From the NCBI GenBank assembly GCA_963555705.1, contig OY743187.1, positions 13,468,133 through 13,532,132 of the forward strand: a stretch of DNA of 64,000 nucleotides. Reading direction: 5' to 3'. Position numbers and translations under genes: made by a program. This document shows, piece by piece, positions 11,803-23,880 of the stretch (its first letter is position 1; the number at the start of each line of letters is the position of its first letter). Below the pieces are notes generated by a model. That model saw only the letters and a list, made by a program, of their open reading frames with translations, had not been told where the DNA came from and ran no database searches. This DNA is from Ligustrum vulgare (lineage: Eukaryota > Streptophyta > Magnoliopsida > Lamiales > Oleaceae).

Positions 11803-12541
11803 TGTTGACCACAAAATCCGGCTGGACCTTGGATCAACACGTCTCAGCTCCTCCCTCTTGAACACGTGGATCTCCTGCGCACTAAGACAAACAATCAGCT
11901 TGCAAAGGGGGCCGAGGTGGCTCCCGTTTGCACTCCGATGCCTAAGTCAGTGCTCATTTTAGGCAAATATATATATTGGGTGCGGGAAATATAAATGTGT
12001 AAAAGAGAGAAAAGGGAGTGAGAGAAATGTATCGTTTAGAGTGAGAAATTGCTAACCCTTTCCTCGGAGGCAAGTGTGCTCTATTTATAGAAGGTGTAAT
12101 CATCTTAGATTGTGACATGTGTTATGCTTTACATATGGTAAGATCCTAACCTTTCATGAGGTAAACCATTTCTTTGGTTATAATCATTACTACATGGCAT
12201 GGGTTAAAGCAACCATCAAATCCCTTTAAAGATGTTGTCACATCAAACTGTCTTGTCACATTTTCAGGGTATTCCCCTCGGATTAGGAGTACCTCGGCAT
12301 AAGGGTACCTCGGCACAGCATCACCCCGGCATAGGTTACCTCGGCTCAGTATCACCCCGGCATAGGTTACCTCGGCATAGCATCACCTCGGTATAGGGTC
12401 ACAGCGGCATAAAAGAATCCAGCCAAATTGGTATCCACAGTTTTGGCCTGTAGGTCATGATTAGGTGACTGGATGTTTTGTGGCTCCCCTGGTGGACCCA
12501 TATAGATGACGTGTCATGTCCAATTAGTCATGGTCGTAACA
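11803..12541 (-). repeat. 5' LTR of the array-filled element
   Basis: 739 bp, bounded by TG...CA on the minus strand. A TATAAATAG core promoter box reads on the minus strand at 12081-12089. The last 160 bases of the LTR (minus strand) closely match the end of the LTR at 36428-37097, including the segment CGCAGGAGATCCACGTGTTC. The upstream (U3) part does not match it. Confidence 0.92.
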
Positions 12542-12546
12542 ATTTC

Positions 12547-14069
12547 CAATGGGGAGATGTAAATTAGATGTATTTTAAATTTTCGGTAAAAAATGTTGGA
12601 TGCACATTTGTATCTAATTTTGCACTTCGTGTGGTTCACCTCTATGCGTACTACCGTCCAGCATTCAGCGTGTGAATGGTATGGATATATCTGGATATAT
12701 CCCCACATAAAATGGGATAAATAACTGCACACAAATGCTTACTGGGTTTATTTTAAAACTAAAAGTTGAAAATTAGTTTTTTAATTTCTTAATTAAATTT
12801 TAAAATATTAAAATTAAAGTTAATTTCTCAACCAAATTTCAAAATTTTTAAATAATATACATATAAATACAAAAATCGAAACTCAATTAATGCCTTGTTC
12901 GTCGGCTGTCAAATGGATTATAAACATTTTCTTGTTCAAATCTCGAGGTAAATAAATGGTTAAAAATTGGAGAGAGAAAAGATGTGTGGTTAAAAAGTTG
13001 TATTGAAAATTAAAATGATTATAAATAAAAAATAATCAATTTATTCGGACACATTGTTAATAAAAATTTTAATTTATATTTATCATTGAAGGAAAATCTT
13101 GATTTAAGTCCACAAGAGTGTAAATTGGTTGTAAAAGTGATTTTTCGAGATGTTAAATTACACCCGATTGCGGATGCTTTAAACACCACATTTCACAAAC
13201 CTACTTTTTAATTATATATACATTTTTCAAAATTACTAATATACTTCTTTTTCAGTTTGAAATAGAAGGAAATTTGTTATCCTTAGGGAAAACGGAAAAT
13301 AATTTCTCTACCATTTTAATTTTTCTTCATGCTAATGTCCCCTTATTTGATACAATTTTAATATAAGTCAAAATTAATAATTAATTTCAATCACACATCT
13401 CAGAGAATTTACAACTCTTTAATCACACAAAATTTATAAAAAAATCTGATTTTAATTTTTACCAAATAGGATTATAGTTTTTTATTTTATTTTTCCGCTT
13501 ACCAAATAGATTTAGAGTTTGTTTGGAACAATTTAAAATTATTTTTTCAACTCTAATCTTTCATTAATTGAGAAAGTGTGGTGGGACAGCGAAGTAGGAA
13601 GTTAAAATGGTGACACAAATCCTTCTTAACCGAGCCATATTTTTGAAGCTTGCTTATTTTTATAGTCACATTTCTTTTCTCTTCAAGTAAAGTTGACATA
13701 TCAAAGCTGCAATTAAGGTGCTGATTAATTTCATCGATGAAAGTTTCAATTAAGTCATTGTACTCCGTTTGGCAAACTTGTTTAAAAACAATTTTTTTAC
13801 AACACAATTCTCCAATTCAGTTTTTAACTACACATATTTTTCCTCTCCACTTTTTAACCACATATTTTACTTCGAAAATATAAAAAAAAATATTTTTAAA
13901 CAAAATTTTTTTTACAAATTTGTGTCATTTGAATTTGTTCTCCAATAAGGTCAAGGTTCAATCCTAAATTATTTATTTGTGTTAATATTATTTTAATGAA
14001 GCACCAGTTGGCCCCTCTTGGTCGGGTGTCAGGCGGGCCCCACGGACCCTACCAACACCTAATGTCTAC
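12547..14069. other. AT-rich intergenic stretch with MITE-like fragments
   Basis: No supported gene. The 84-codon ORF on the minus strand at 13553-13807 has no known motif and overlaps repeat-like sequence. The first 60 bases (TTTCCAATGGGGAGATG) and the bases before 8247 (GCATCTCCAACG) look like the two halves of an older repeat split by the retroelement. A copy of the short dispersed repeat lies at about 13762-13925. Confidence 0.55.
13762..13925. repeat. Dispersed short MITE-like repeat, copy B
   Basis: It runs from CGTTTGGCAAACTTG through CTCTCCACTTTTTAACCACA to ATTTTTAAACAAAA. Its core ACTTTTTAACCACATATTTTAC is shared with the copies at about 16080, 52480 and 62192. Confidence 0.5.
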
Positions 14070-14077
14070 CCATCAAG

Positions 14078-14706
14078 CAGTGGCGGACGCAGACATTTTG
14101 CAGTAGAGGACACAATTTGTGGTAGACCTTACAGGGATTCGGGAACAGCTCCCCCGAATTTTTTTTTAAAAGAAAAGATCGGAAATAACGATAAAATTCA
14201 AATTCACAAAAAGCCAATGTACTAAATAATATGCAATCTCACAAATATACTAAATTATTTTCAGTAAGATTTACGTTATAATTCAAAAGAAATTGACATA
14301 TTATATCGCAGTAAACAATCAATTAACATATTCAAATTTCAATAAATTATGTTCCTATTTAGTGTAGATTAAAATTAGATTTTTAATAGATTTTAATAAA
14401 AACTGATGAGATGTGTGGTTGAAAAGTTGTGGGTCCCATGAAAATGAAATTTATGGTTGAAATTGATTGTTAACTTTGACCAAGATTAAAATTTTATTTT
14501 TAATTGGTACCAAAAAGATGCTATATTTACTGAGTACATGCTACAATCTTTTACATATATTTCATCTAAAATAATCTATTCAATACGCATAAATTTCAAT
14601 TATTTAAAGTCCAAACATTATCTCCATTTTTTTAAAAAAAAAAAATCAAAATGGGGGGGGGGGGGGTCACACGAGCACCCATGCCCCCTCTCTCAGTCCG
14701 CCTCTA
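14078..14706. mobile_element. Non-autonomous hAT-type element
   Basis: Terminal inverted repeats CAGTGGCGGAC (left) and TAGAGGCGGAC (complement of right end) agree at 9 of 11 positions. The flanks carry an 8-bp target duplication with one mismatch, CCATCAAG (14070-14077) and CCACCAAG (14707-14714), as expected for hAT elements. The interior is AT-rich with no transposase ORF and ends in a G13-14 run at 14654-14666. Its left subterminal region resembles that of the element at 52822. Confidence 0.75.
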
Positions 14707-14714
14707 CCACCAAG

Positions 14715-16216
14715 TGACGGGTGGACATAATTTATAGTGCCCCTAAGTTTATGGAGTGAAAAGGTTATCTAAACTTTTTTTTAATAAACATTATTTTTTC
14801 TTATAAAACAAATAATGTGATGTTTTCGAGATAAAATATGTTATAAAAAATGATTTGAGAAAATATACTGTTTATAAATTTATTTGTAAATAAGTTTATT
14901 TACCAAATAGACGAGTCGTAGTTGCACAATTCAAAGTGTTGAGTTGGCATAACAATGACATCCACTTAGGATGAATGTTACTACAATTTTTAACATAAAA
15001 TTTTACGCTCACACATATATCAATAATTTAATTATTTACCCATCACATCAACTTCAAAATTAACAATCACAAATATTCGATCATCCAAGATGACAAGAGA
15101 AGGTGGCTAAGTGGCATTATTCATGTTAGAAACTGACATTTGCATTTGATATCCATACCCATATTATGAATAATTTCTTCTCTTCTTTATCTTCTTTTTA
15201 CTTACACTTTTTCACTTTATTGCAGAAGGGCACAAAGAGACCAAACCACATGAAAACATCAAGTGTTCTTTGCCATTCACTTACAAGACCTTATGTCCAT
15301 ACTTTTTACATTTTTCCTTTTTAGAAAAAGGTAATTATTGTAAGCAATATGTTATGATGTATTGTAGGTGAATCCAGAAACAATATGAATTGAACAGGAT
15401 GACAATGTCTTTCTTTCTTTTCTTTTTTTTGGAAACATCCCTCTAATGAATTCTCTGAGAACTTCTATAGTAAATGAAATATATAAAATCGCGATCAATC
15501 AAATATTGCAAAGCCCAGTATTTAGATCAAAATTGGACCAAAATGGATTTTCAGTCCATACCGGCACCATAATATCATATTGGGGAGGTAGATCAGAATT
15601 AGAGATTGAGAAAAGCAAGGATATGGGCTCGTGTGAGTAGAAAACAAAAAAAATATTTATTCTAGTTCTATCATAAGCTATGTGTTCGAATCTCTAATTC
15701 AGTATATTATGCATGCTCCACATTAACAAAAGCACGTCTCAAGAATTAACTATAAATTCGTCCACAAGAACTTTATGAGCATGCCCAATTGGGAAATGCA
15801 AACCAACAAAATTTATTCCCGAGTCCCCTTTTATGTGCAAAGATAGATTGAAGATTAGAAATCTATTTGAAGCCAATTAGAACAAATGTACCACAATCGA
15901 ACAAGCAACAAGGTGACCTAGAAATTAACAAATTATTAACCCAAAAAAAAAAAAACACTCAGCAGCCTAAATATGAAAATCAATAGTGTTGAACCACATC
16001 CAAAAACCTAAGCTAGAGGAATCACACACATTCATTTATCTAGTTAACATGTCACTTCACGTCCTGGTTTATTACTTACACTTCGTTTTTCAACATGCTT
16101 ATAAATCAATTTATAAATAACACAAATTTTCAAACATTTTTTAATCACACACATTTTTTAACCATATTTCTATCACATATTTTATCACAGAAACAACAAA
16201 ATTTTATTTTTAAATA
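14715..16216. other. Intergenic DNA without a supported gene
   Basis: AT-rich. The 64-codon ORF at 15446-15640 has no recognisable motif. GTTCGAATCTC at 15687 resembles a tRNA-type B box but no A box was seen. The right edge (about 16080-16221) is a copy of the dispersed short repeat, which the chromovirus-type element interrupts. Confidence 0.5.
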
Positions 16217-16221
16217 AAATA

Positions 16222-17100
16222 TGATGTGATCCAGACCACGAATACAAGCTCGTACAAAGATCCATTGAAGATCAAAGGAGGGCCAATGACTCGCCTGCAA
16301 ATAAAGAGGGCCAACGAAACAATGGACAAGCTAGTTCAAGGAACAATGACCAAAACAATGTTCGTATCATCAAAAGAAGCAAGTTCCATGTTGGGACCGA
16401 GCCAAAACGACGAGTGGATCAACCTCATTCAATGCGTCGAAGAAAATTGTGAAATTTCAATGTTACGGCCGTAACATATATTTCCTCACGGCCGTAATCA
16501 ACTCACTGCTGAAATTGATTTTGCGAGACATAAGGGATTACGGCCGTAAAGGTTGAGTATCACGGTCGTAATGGAGTCACTGCTTAAAACTGGAATTTGG
16601 ACGTTTTTGGACTTACGGCCGTAAGTCATATTGTCACGGCAGTAAGAGTGAATCAGTACCAAGGTTACGGCCGTAAGTGAGTTAGTCACGGGCTGTAAAA
16701 GTCTATACGCGTAAATTTTAGGGTTTTATTTATTTTCTTATTTTTAGCTAGTTGTTTCCTAGTATAATTAAAACTCTTAACCTAGATTTTGACCCTATTT
16801 ATAGGGATGTAATTTTCATTATTAAACACACAACTTTGATATTATTATTGAGAGGCAATTTGCTTTCAAACCTTATTCTTTATTGAATAAAATTCGAACT
16901 TGCGAGTTAATCTTGTTTGTTCAAATCTTGGGAGAGATTTATTTTCATTGTGATCAAGAGGTCAGCATATCTATTGATTGTGTTGGTTGCTTGGTTCAGT
17001 TAATTTGAATCAATCTCGAAATCGTGATTCTTTGGCGTTCTTGGGTCGATTCCAATAATTTGTGGGTTGCGTAGCTACAATTGCTACGTGGTTTACATCA
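16222..17100 (+). repeat. 5' LTR of the chromovirus-type element
   Basis: It pairs with 32161-34529. A promoter-like TATTTATAG box lies at 16796. Around 16460-16700 are about eight copies of a palindromic motif TTACGGCCGTAA or one-base variants. The first 250 bases carry an 82-codon reading frame that duplicates the integrase C-terminus at the 3' end. Confidence 0.93.
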
Positions 17101-17102
17101 TC

Positions 17103-17114
17103 TGGTATCAGAGC
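17103..17114 (+). other. Primer-binding site (initiator tRNA-Met)
   Basis: TGGTATCAGAGC begins two bases after the 5' LTR. This is the standard plant initiator-methionine tRNA primer site used by many Ty3/gypsy chromoviruses. Confidence 0.9.
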
Positions 17115-17661
17115 TTAGGCTCCAAAAATCAAGGTTTTATCTTTATTTTGTTTCTTGAGTTCCTTAATTTTGTTCTTTTTGTTCTTCAAGTTCTTGAGTC
17201 TTCAATCCAAAAAAAGTGTCACAAAAAAATTCAAAAGTCGTTATTCCCTTCGTTTGGTATCCAAATTAAATTCCGTTTGTTTCGTTAGTCTCGTAGTTGA
17301 ATTTTCGAAAAAAAAATGAAAATTCTCAGTCCAATAAAAATAGTTGATATTTGATTTCAAGAATTATTTTCTTGAAACAATCTTAGTTTCCATAAAAGTG
17401 TCGAGTCCTTTATAGAGTCAGATTACATTCTTTCAAGGTCTTCTTTGAGTTTTTCCAACAAGTTGATAACTTCTCACTCGCATTCGGTTTGAGTCATTCA
17501 AGTTTAAACTTGTTTGAGTTCGGATTCGTTCTTTGAAGCAATTGGGGTGAAAGCCATTGAGTGGAAAAATGCTAGAGAGGTGAGATCAATAGAGGGAAAA
17601 AGCCAAAATTGAGTGATACACGAGTGAAATACACGTGAGGCATATAATATTTAGTTTTAGG

Positions 17662-19893
17662 ATGTCTGAACAATCTTCTACTGCAAGAAATAACGATCGA
17701 GCCAACATGACGGAGGAGATGGTACAACGGTTTGAGCGGTTGTTTGGGGATGTGTTAAGTACGTTAGAAAGGCTTGAGCAACCTCGGGAAGTGCCTAATG
17801 CCCGCAGGCAAGGACGGCAAGGTCGTAGAGTAGAGGGGGTCGATGAGAATGAAGAAGGTAGTGATTTTGACGATGGGGCAATTGTGGATAGAGTAGTTAG
17901 GCATGGAAGAAGGGATAGAGATCTTGGTGGCGATAGAATGGATGGTAGTATGAGCAACATCAAAATGACAATTCCGTCATTCAAGGGTAGGAGTGATCCG
18001 GAAGCATACATAGAATGGGAAAAGAAGATGGAATTAATTTTCAATTGCTACACTTATTCGGAAGAGAAAAAGGTTAAGGTAGCTGTACTTGAATTCTCCG
18101 ATTACGCTATTACTTGGTGGGATCAATTGGTGACTTCTAGGAGGAGGAATCGCGAGAGACCCATTAGTACTTGGGATGAATTAAAAGCTATCATGAGAAA
18201 GATGTTCGTTCCTAGTCATTACCATCGGGAGCTTCATCAAAAATTACAAAGTCTATACCAAGGATCAAAGAGTGTGGAGGATTATCATAAGGAGATGGAG
18301 ATGTTGATGATTAGAGCTAATGTAGAAGAGGATAGGGAGGCTACGATGGCTCGATTTTTGAATGGCTTGAATAGGGATATAGCTAATGTGGTTGAACTAC
18401 AACATTATTTGGAGATGGAGGATATGTTGCACATGGCTATAAAGGTGGAGAAGCAATTAAAGAAAAAGGGAACAACAAGGTATCCATTAGGTTCTAATTC
18501 TTCTTGGAAGCCGAAGTGGGAAAGTAAAGGAGATTGGGTTGTTTCAAAAGGGAAGTTTGAAGCACCAAAAGGGAAGTTTGAGGCACCAAAAGGGAAGGAG
18601 GAACAAGCTAGTAAACTCGCACCTAAAGGGGAACCTCAACCATCTAGGAGTAGAGACATTCAATGCTTCAAATGTTTGAGGAGAGGACATGTGGCATCTC
18701 AATGTCCTAATAGGCGAGTGATACTTGTGCGAAAGGATGGAACCATGGAGAGTGATAGTGAGGAAGAGGATTATAGCGATATGTCGGTATTGCAGGAAAT
18801 ATGTGATGATGAGGATATATTATCCGGGGAGCATGGCGAGTTATTAGTGGCAAGGCGAGCTCTTAGTGCTCAAATCAACACGGATGATTTGGAACAACAA
18901 CGGGAGAACATATTCCATACACGATGTCGTATTAATAACAAGGTATGTAGTATGATTATTGATGGTGGTAGTTGCACTAACGTTGCTAGTACTATGCTTG
19001 TTGAAAAATTAGGATTACCTTTATTAAAACATCCTAAACCTTATAGGCTTCAATGGTTAAATGATAGTGGAGAAATTAAGGTGAATAGGAGGGTGTTGGT
19101 GAGTTTTTCTATTGGTAGCTACGTGGATGATGTTATGTGTGATGTGGTTCCTATGCATGCCGGGCACATTTTGTTTGGTAGACCTTGGCAATATGATAGG
19201 AAGGTAATGCATGATGGGTATAAAAATAGGTATAGCTTTACCAAAGGGGGAAAAACCATTACACTTGCACCATTGACGCCGTCACAAGTGTATGAAGATC
19301 AAATAAAATTGAAAAATGATGAAGAAAAAAGAGTGAGGGAAAATGCGAGAAAGAGAGTTGAGGCCACGACCTCAGAAAAAGGAGAGGAAAAGAGAGTTGG
19401 AACCACGACTCCAGAAAAAGGAGAGGCGAGAGAAAAAATGAGTGTTGGGGTACATACCTCAGAAAAAGGAGAGGGAGAGAAGAGTGTCAGAAAAGAAAGA
19501 AAAATGAGTTTCTACGCAAAAAGGAGTGAAGTCAAGAAAGCATTTATGGAAAAACGACCAATGGTCCTTTTATTGTGCAAGGATTCATTCCTTACCTTTG
19601 ATGAAACTAACAAATCCCTCCCTAGTTTGGCTATTTCTTTATTGCAGGAATTCGAGGATGTGTTTCCAGATGACATACCTAGTGGGTTACCGCCCATTCG
19701 AGGTATTGAACATCAAATTGATTTTGTACCTGGAGCAGTCATTCCAAACCGCCCCGCTTATCGAAGTAACCTCGAGGAGACGAAGGAGCTCCAAAGGCAA
19801 GTGGAGGACTTGATGAGCAAAGGGTATATAAGGGAAAGTATGAGTCCATGTGCCATCCCCGTGTTACTTGTACCCAAAAAGGACGGGACTTAG
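17662..19893 (+). pseudogene. gag-protease-RT start of the chromovirus-type polyprotein
   Basis: The first ATG opens a 743-codon frame. Gag capsid domain lies at about residues 95-260 (WEKKMELIF, TWWDQLV). A CCHC zinc knuckle CFKCLRRGHVASQC starts at residue 335. The protease active site DGGS begins at residue 434, and the connection and fingers of reverse transcriptase start at about residue 668 (FPDDIPSGLPP). It would make the structural and processing part of the virus-like particle. The frame ends at a TAG (19891-19893) inside RT where relatives have Trp, and homology continues unbroken after it, so this is nonsense decay, not a natural end. The charged linker after protease has three imperfect TSEKGEG-type repeats. 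No host gene function. Confidence 0.9.
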
Positions 19894-21149
19894 AGAATGT
19901 GTGTCGATTGTAGGGCCATCAACAACATAACGGTAAAGTATCGTCATCATATTCCTAGGTTAGATGATATGTTGGATGAATTGCATGGCTCTAGCATATT
20001 TAGTAAAATTGACCTTAAGAGTTGTTGTCATCAAATTCGAATGAAAGAAGGAGATGAGTGGAAAACTGCTTTTAAAACTAAGTATGGCCTGTATGAATGG
20101 TTAGTAATGCCTTTTGGACTTACTAATGCACCTAGCACCTTTATGCGTTTAATGAATCATGTTTTACGTGCATTTATAGGTAAATTCGTTGTAGTTTACT
20201 TCGATGATATCTTGATATATAGTAAAACTTTAAATGAGCATGTGGAGCATGTTAGGTGTGTGCTTGTGGTTTTAAGACAAGAACAACTTTTTGCTAATTT
20301 TAAAAAGTGTAATTTTTGCATGGAAAAAGTTGTGTTTCTTGGCTATGTGGTTAGTGCTAAAGGGATAGAAGTAGATGAAGAGAAAGTCAAAGCTATTAAA
20401 GAATGGCCAACACCTAAAAGCATAACTGAGGTTAGGAGTTTTCATGGCTTGGCTAGTTTTTATAGGCGCTTTGTTAAAGATTTTAGCACGATTTCCGCAC
20501 CACTCATAGAAATGTCAAAAAAAGTGTAGGGTTTAAATGGGGTGTAGAACAAGAGCATGCATTTGATACTATCAAAAATATGTTATGTAAAGCACCAGTT
20601 TTTTCACTCCCTAACTTTGACAAGGCTTTTGAGATTGAATGTGATGCCTCAGGGCTAGGCATTGGAGCTGTTTTAATGCAGGATCGAAGGCCAATCGCCT
20701 ATTTTAGCGAAAATCTAAAGGGGGCTGCTCTTAATTACCCCACATATGACAAGGTGTTATACTCACTTGTGCGCGCTTTGGAGACATGGCAACATTACTT
20801 GTGGCCACGGGAGTTCGTGATACACACTGATCATGAGTCCTTGAAGTATTTGAGGGGTCAAGCTAAACTGAGTAAGAGACATGCAAGGTGGGTAGAGTTC
20901 ATCGAAACATTTCCCTATGTCATCCGGTACAAACAAGGTAAGGAAAATGTGGTGGCAGATGCATTGTCTCGAAGGTATGTTCTTTTAAATTCTTTAAATT
21001 CTAAATTGCTTGGATTTGAATACATTAAGGGCATGTATGCTAATGACCTGAACTTTTCTAATATTTATGAATCATGTGGTAAAGGGGCTGTGGATAGGTT
21101 CGTTAAACATGATGATTATTTATTTCGAGAAAATAAATTGTGTCCCTAG
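19894..21149 (+). pseudogene. Reverse transcriptase and RNase H segment, chromovirus-type element
   Basis: Palm motif YFDD at 20197-20208 in the context [13 protein letters not shown], then the thumb and connection ([16 protein letters not shown]) and an RNase H domain ([17 protein letters not shown] ... [10 protein letters not shown] ... VVADALSRR). The usual GYHQ motif reads CCHQ at about 20024, two substitutions at a normally conserved site. A frameshift near 20535 separates RT from RNase H, and another near 21142 separates RNase H from integrase. Cytoplasmic cDNA synthesis would be its role if intact; this copy cannot make a full product. Confidence 0.9.
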
Positions 21150-22117
21150 GTGTTCAATGAGGGAGTTACTTGTGAGAGAGGCCCATAGTGGAGGCTTAAT
21201 GGGTCATTTTGGGGTTAAAAAGACCATTTAAATGCTAAGTGAACATTTCTATTGGCCTAAGATGAAGATTGATGTGGTTCGGGTTTGTAATAGATGCATT
21301 ACTTGTAAGAAGGTTAAATCTAGGATTAAACCCCATGGATTATATATGCCTTTACCCGTCCCTAGTGAACCTTGGGTCGATATCTCTATGGATTTTGTTT
21401 TGGGATTACCTAGAACTAAGAAGGGAAGAGATTCAATTTTTGTGGTAGTAGATCGCTTTAGTAAAATGGCACATTTCATACATGCCACAAAACTGATGAT
21501 GCTACTAACATAGCTGAAATTTTCTTTCGAGAAGTCGTGCGCTTACATGGGGTTCCTAAAAGTATTGTCTCGGATAGGGATGTTAAATTCCTTAGTCATT
21601 TTTGGAGAGTCTTGTGGAACAAATTAGGAACAAAACTACTTTTTTCTACAACTTGTCACCCACAGACCGATGGACAGACCGAGGTAGTGAATAGGACAAT
21701 GATTCAATTATTGCGCACCATAATCAATAAAAATCTGAAAAATTGGGAAGAGTGTTTACCATTTATTGAATTTGCATATAATAGGACTATACATTCTACT
21801 ACTTCTTGTTCACCATTTGAAATTGTTTATGGTTTTAATCCGCTAACACCATTGGATTTAATTCCTTTACCTGTGAATGAACGTAGTAGTTTAGATGGAA
21901 AGAAAAAGGCTGAGATGGTTAAAACACTCCACGACAAGGTGAGGTTGGCAATTGAAAAGAAAAATGAACATTATGCATCGCAGGCTAACAAAGGAAGAAA
22001 GGACGTCATATTTGAACCCGGTGATTGGGTTTGGGTACATTTGAGAAAGGAGCGGTTTCCAGAACAACGCAAGTCAAAGTTACAACCGCGAGGGGAATGT
22101 CCATTCCAAGTGATATA
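21146..22117 (+). pseudogene. Integrase, interrupted by the LOG-bearing element
   Basis: HHCC zinc domain ([10 protein letters not shown] ... CNRCITCKK), then a DDE core with Asp in SMDFVLGLP, Asp in VSDRDVKF and Glu in [10 protein letters not shown], all retained. An in-frame TAA lies at 21227, and a one-base loss in an A run near 21492 shifts the frame. The C-terminal region reaches [14 protein letters not shown] and then stops being homologous at 22117, where the LTR of the nested element starts. The remaining C-terminus resumes after 32020. The nested element duplicated ATATA at the break. Confidence 0.92.
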
Positions 22118-22734
22118 TGTAGCGCCCCGAGTTCCGTATACCCGATTCACTACGTCATTTTCTGTCTAAATTTTTCGAATAATATTTTTGCGGAAGAAAT
22201 AATTGAAATTCATTTTTGGCAACATTAAATAAACTGTAATGGCCGCTAAAATTGAAAACATTTATGAAACCATTTGAAATAGTAAATCGAACCATTAATA
22301 TTGTAAAGAAATTGCCAATATCATAATTTCTCAAATAAATGAACTTCTCTAAATTATTCGATTGTTTGGAAAATACGGAAATCATTAACGTCAAACTTTC
22401 AACCGTTCAACGATTATTGCCACCATCATTCATCGCTCGCCACCGTCTCCGAAATCTGCAAAACTGTTAAAAGTAGGGTGAGTATTTCATGGGGGAAATA
22501 CTCAGTAGACTCATCGCGAATTAATTTAATTTATAAGATGATTAAACACATAAATCCCTGCTCTTTATAAAACGGGCATTGATAGAGCTTCTTTATAAAA
22601 CTGCTCTTGATAAAACTCATATTGTGCATTACAGCACGGGACATATTTTGCAAATCATAGGCTCTTTGAAAATAGCTCTTTGAAAACCATATACTTATAA
22701 AAAACATTTTAATTATGCCAAGCATAATTTCTTT

Positions 22735-23165
22735 TGAAAGCATAACATAAGATAGGATTGAAATCCTCATAAACATAAGAAGACACAAGAACTTTACCGA
22801 ACTTAGGTGGCAAGAATTCTTATGCAGTAAAATCATAATAACAGTAAGTTTTCATCATAACATAGGATAATATCGAAATCCTCATAAACATAAGAATTTT
22901 ACCGAACTTAGGTGGTAAGAATTCTTATGTAGTAAGTATACCAAGCATAATTTTCTGAAATTCATAGGGATCAATTGCATCATAACATAAGATAGGATCG
23001 AAATCCTCATAAACATATGCGACAGGAATTTTACCGAACTTAGGTGGTAAATCCTCATAAACATATGGAAAGATAGGAATTTTACCGAACTTCGTGGCAA
23101 ATCCTCATAAACATAGGAGACACAAGAATGTTACCGAACTTAGGTGGCAAGAATTCTTATGTGTA
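22735..23165. repeat. Tandem repeat zone 1 in the 3.3-kb LTR
   Basis: About five imperfect units built on ATAGGATCGAAATCCTCATA, then TTTTACCGAACTTAGGTGG and AAGAATTCTTATG. Unit length varies as parts are dropped. An identical zone occurs 6,614 bases downstream in the other LTR (29349-29779). Confidence 0.8.
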
Positions 23166-23599
23166 GCGCTACTAAAACTCCGGTCCCCTTAACATATCAT
23201 AACTTATCATATGGGACCCAAAACAATCTTGGTAGATTGATTTCATAGCAATGATCCAAAAAAACATTTTCGTGAAGCATAGGGTATACTTACTTTTCGT
23301 AAAAACATAAAGTATATTTTCTTTTCATAAAAACATACTTACTTTTCATAACAACATAAGGTATATTTACCTTTCATAAAAACATACTTGTTTTTCTTAA
23401 AAATTGACTTTCACAAGTCACATGACATTCATATGAAATCATAATTTAAATCAATTAATAAGTGCGAGTCTACCTCAAATCCGACGAGTGCAAAGTTGAG
23501 CGGGAATGACTTCAATTTCTTTAAATTCTCCGTACGCTTCGTCTTAGCCAATAAGTCACTTTAGTATATCGAATATATAGTTCAAAATGATAAATTATA

Positions 23600-23880
23600 A
23601 TTTGAGGACTAAAATTGATGTTTTGAAAGTTGAGGGACTAAAATGAATACTTTTGAAAGTTCAGGGACTAAAATAGATATTTTGAAAGTTAAGGGACTAA
23701 AATGAATACTTTTAAAACTTGGGCTTAAAAGTAAATCAGCAGGTACTGAAATAAAAGAGTTTAAAGTTAAAGGGCTGAAGTAAATCATTTTAAAGCTTTG
23801 AGGCTGAAATGGATGAGTTTAAAACAGTAGGGACTGAATTAAAACAATTTAAAACATCAGGGACTGATTTGCAAATTCTG
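23600..23880. repeat. Tandem repeat zone 2 in the 3.3-kb LTR
   Basis: About nine degenerate units of some 30 bp around GGGACTAAAATGAATACTTT and later GGGACTGAATTAAAACA. The same zone is at about 30214-30494. No coding sense; it may be part of the LTR's regulatory region. Confidence 0.75.

Larger units (their letters stand above)
8248..12541 (-). mobile_element. Complete non-autonomous LTR retrotransposon filled with tandem arrays (Tat-related)
   Basis: Two 739-bp LTRs flank a 2.8-kb interior, with a perfect 5-bp target duplication ATTTC at 8243-8247 and 12542-12546. On the minus strand a primer-binding site (TGGCGCCGTCTGTGGGAA) follows the 5' LTR, and a purine tract TTGAGGGACTAG precedes the 3' LTR. 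The primer-binding site, this tract, about 160 bp of U5 and the leader repeats all match the coding element at 36428-48432. No gag or pol remnant is visible, so it must be moved in trans. The interior is three successive tandem arrays. The LTRs differ by roughly a dozen substitutions counted by eye, which suggests a fairly young insertion. Confidence 0.92.

Noticed and set aside
13553..13807. 84-codon minus ORF
   Set aside because: No recognisable domain or gene context; it overlaps repeat-like AT-rich DNA.
15680..15700. tRNA B-box-like GTTCGAATCTC
   Set aside because: No matching A box or tRNA fold was seen nearby.
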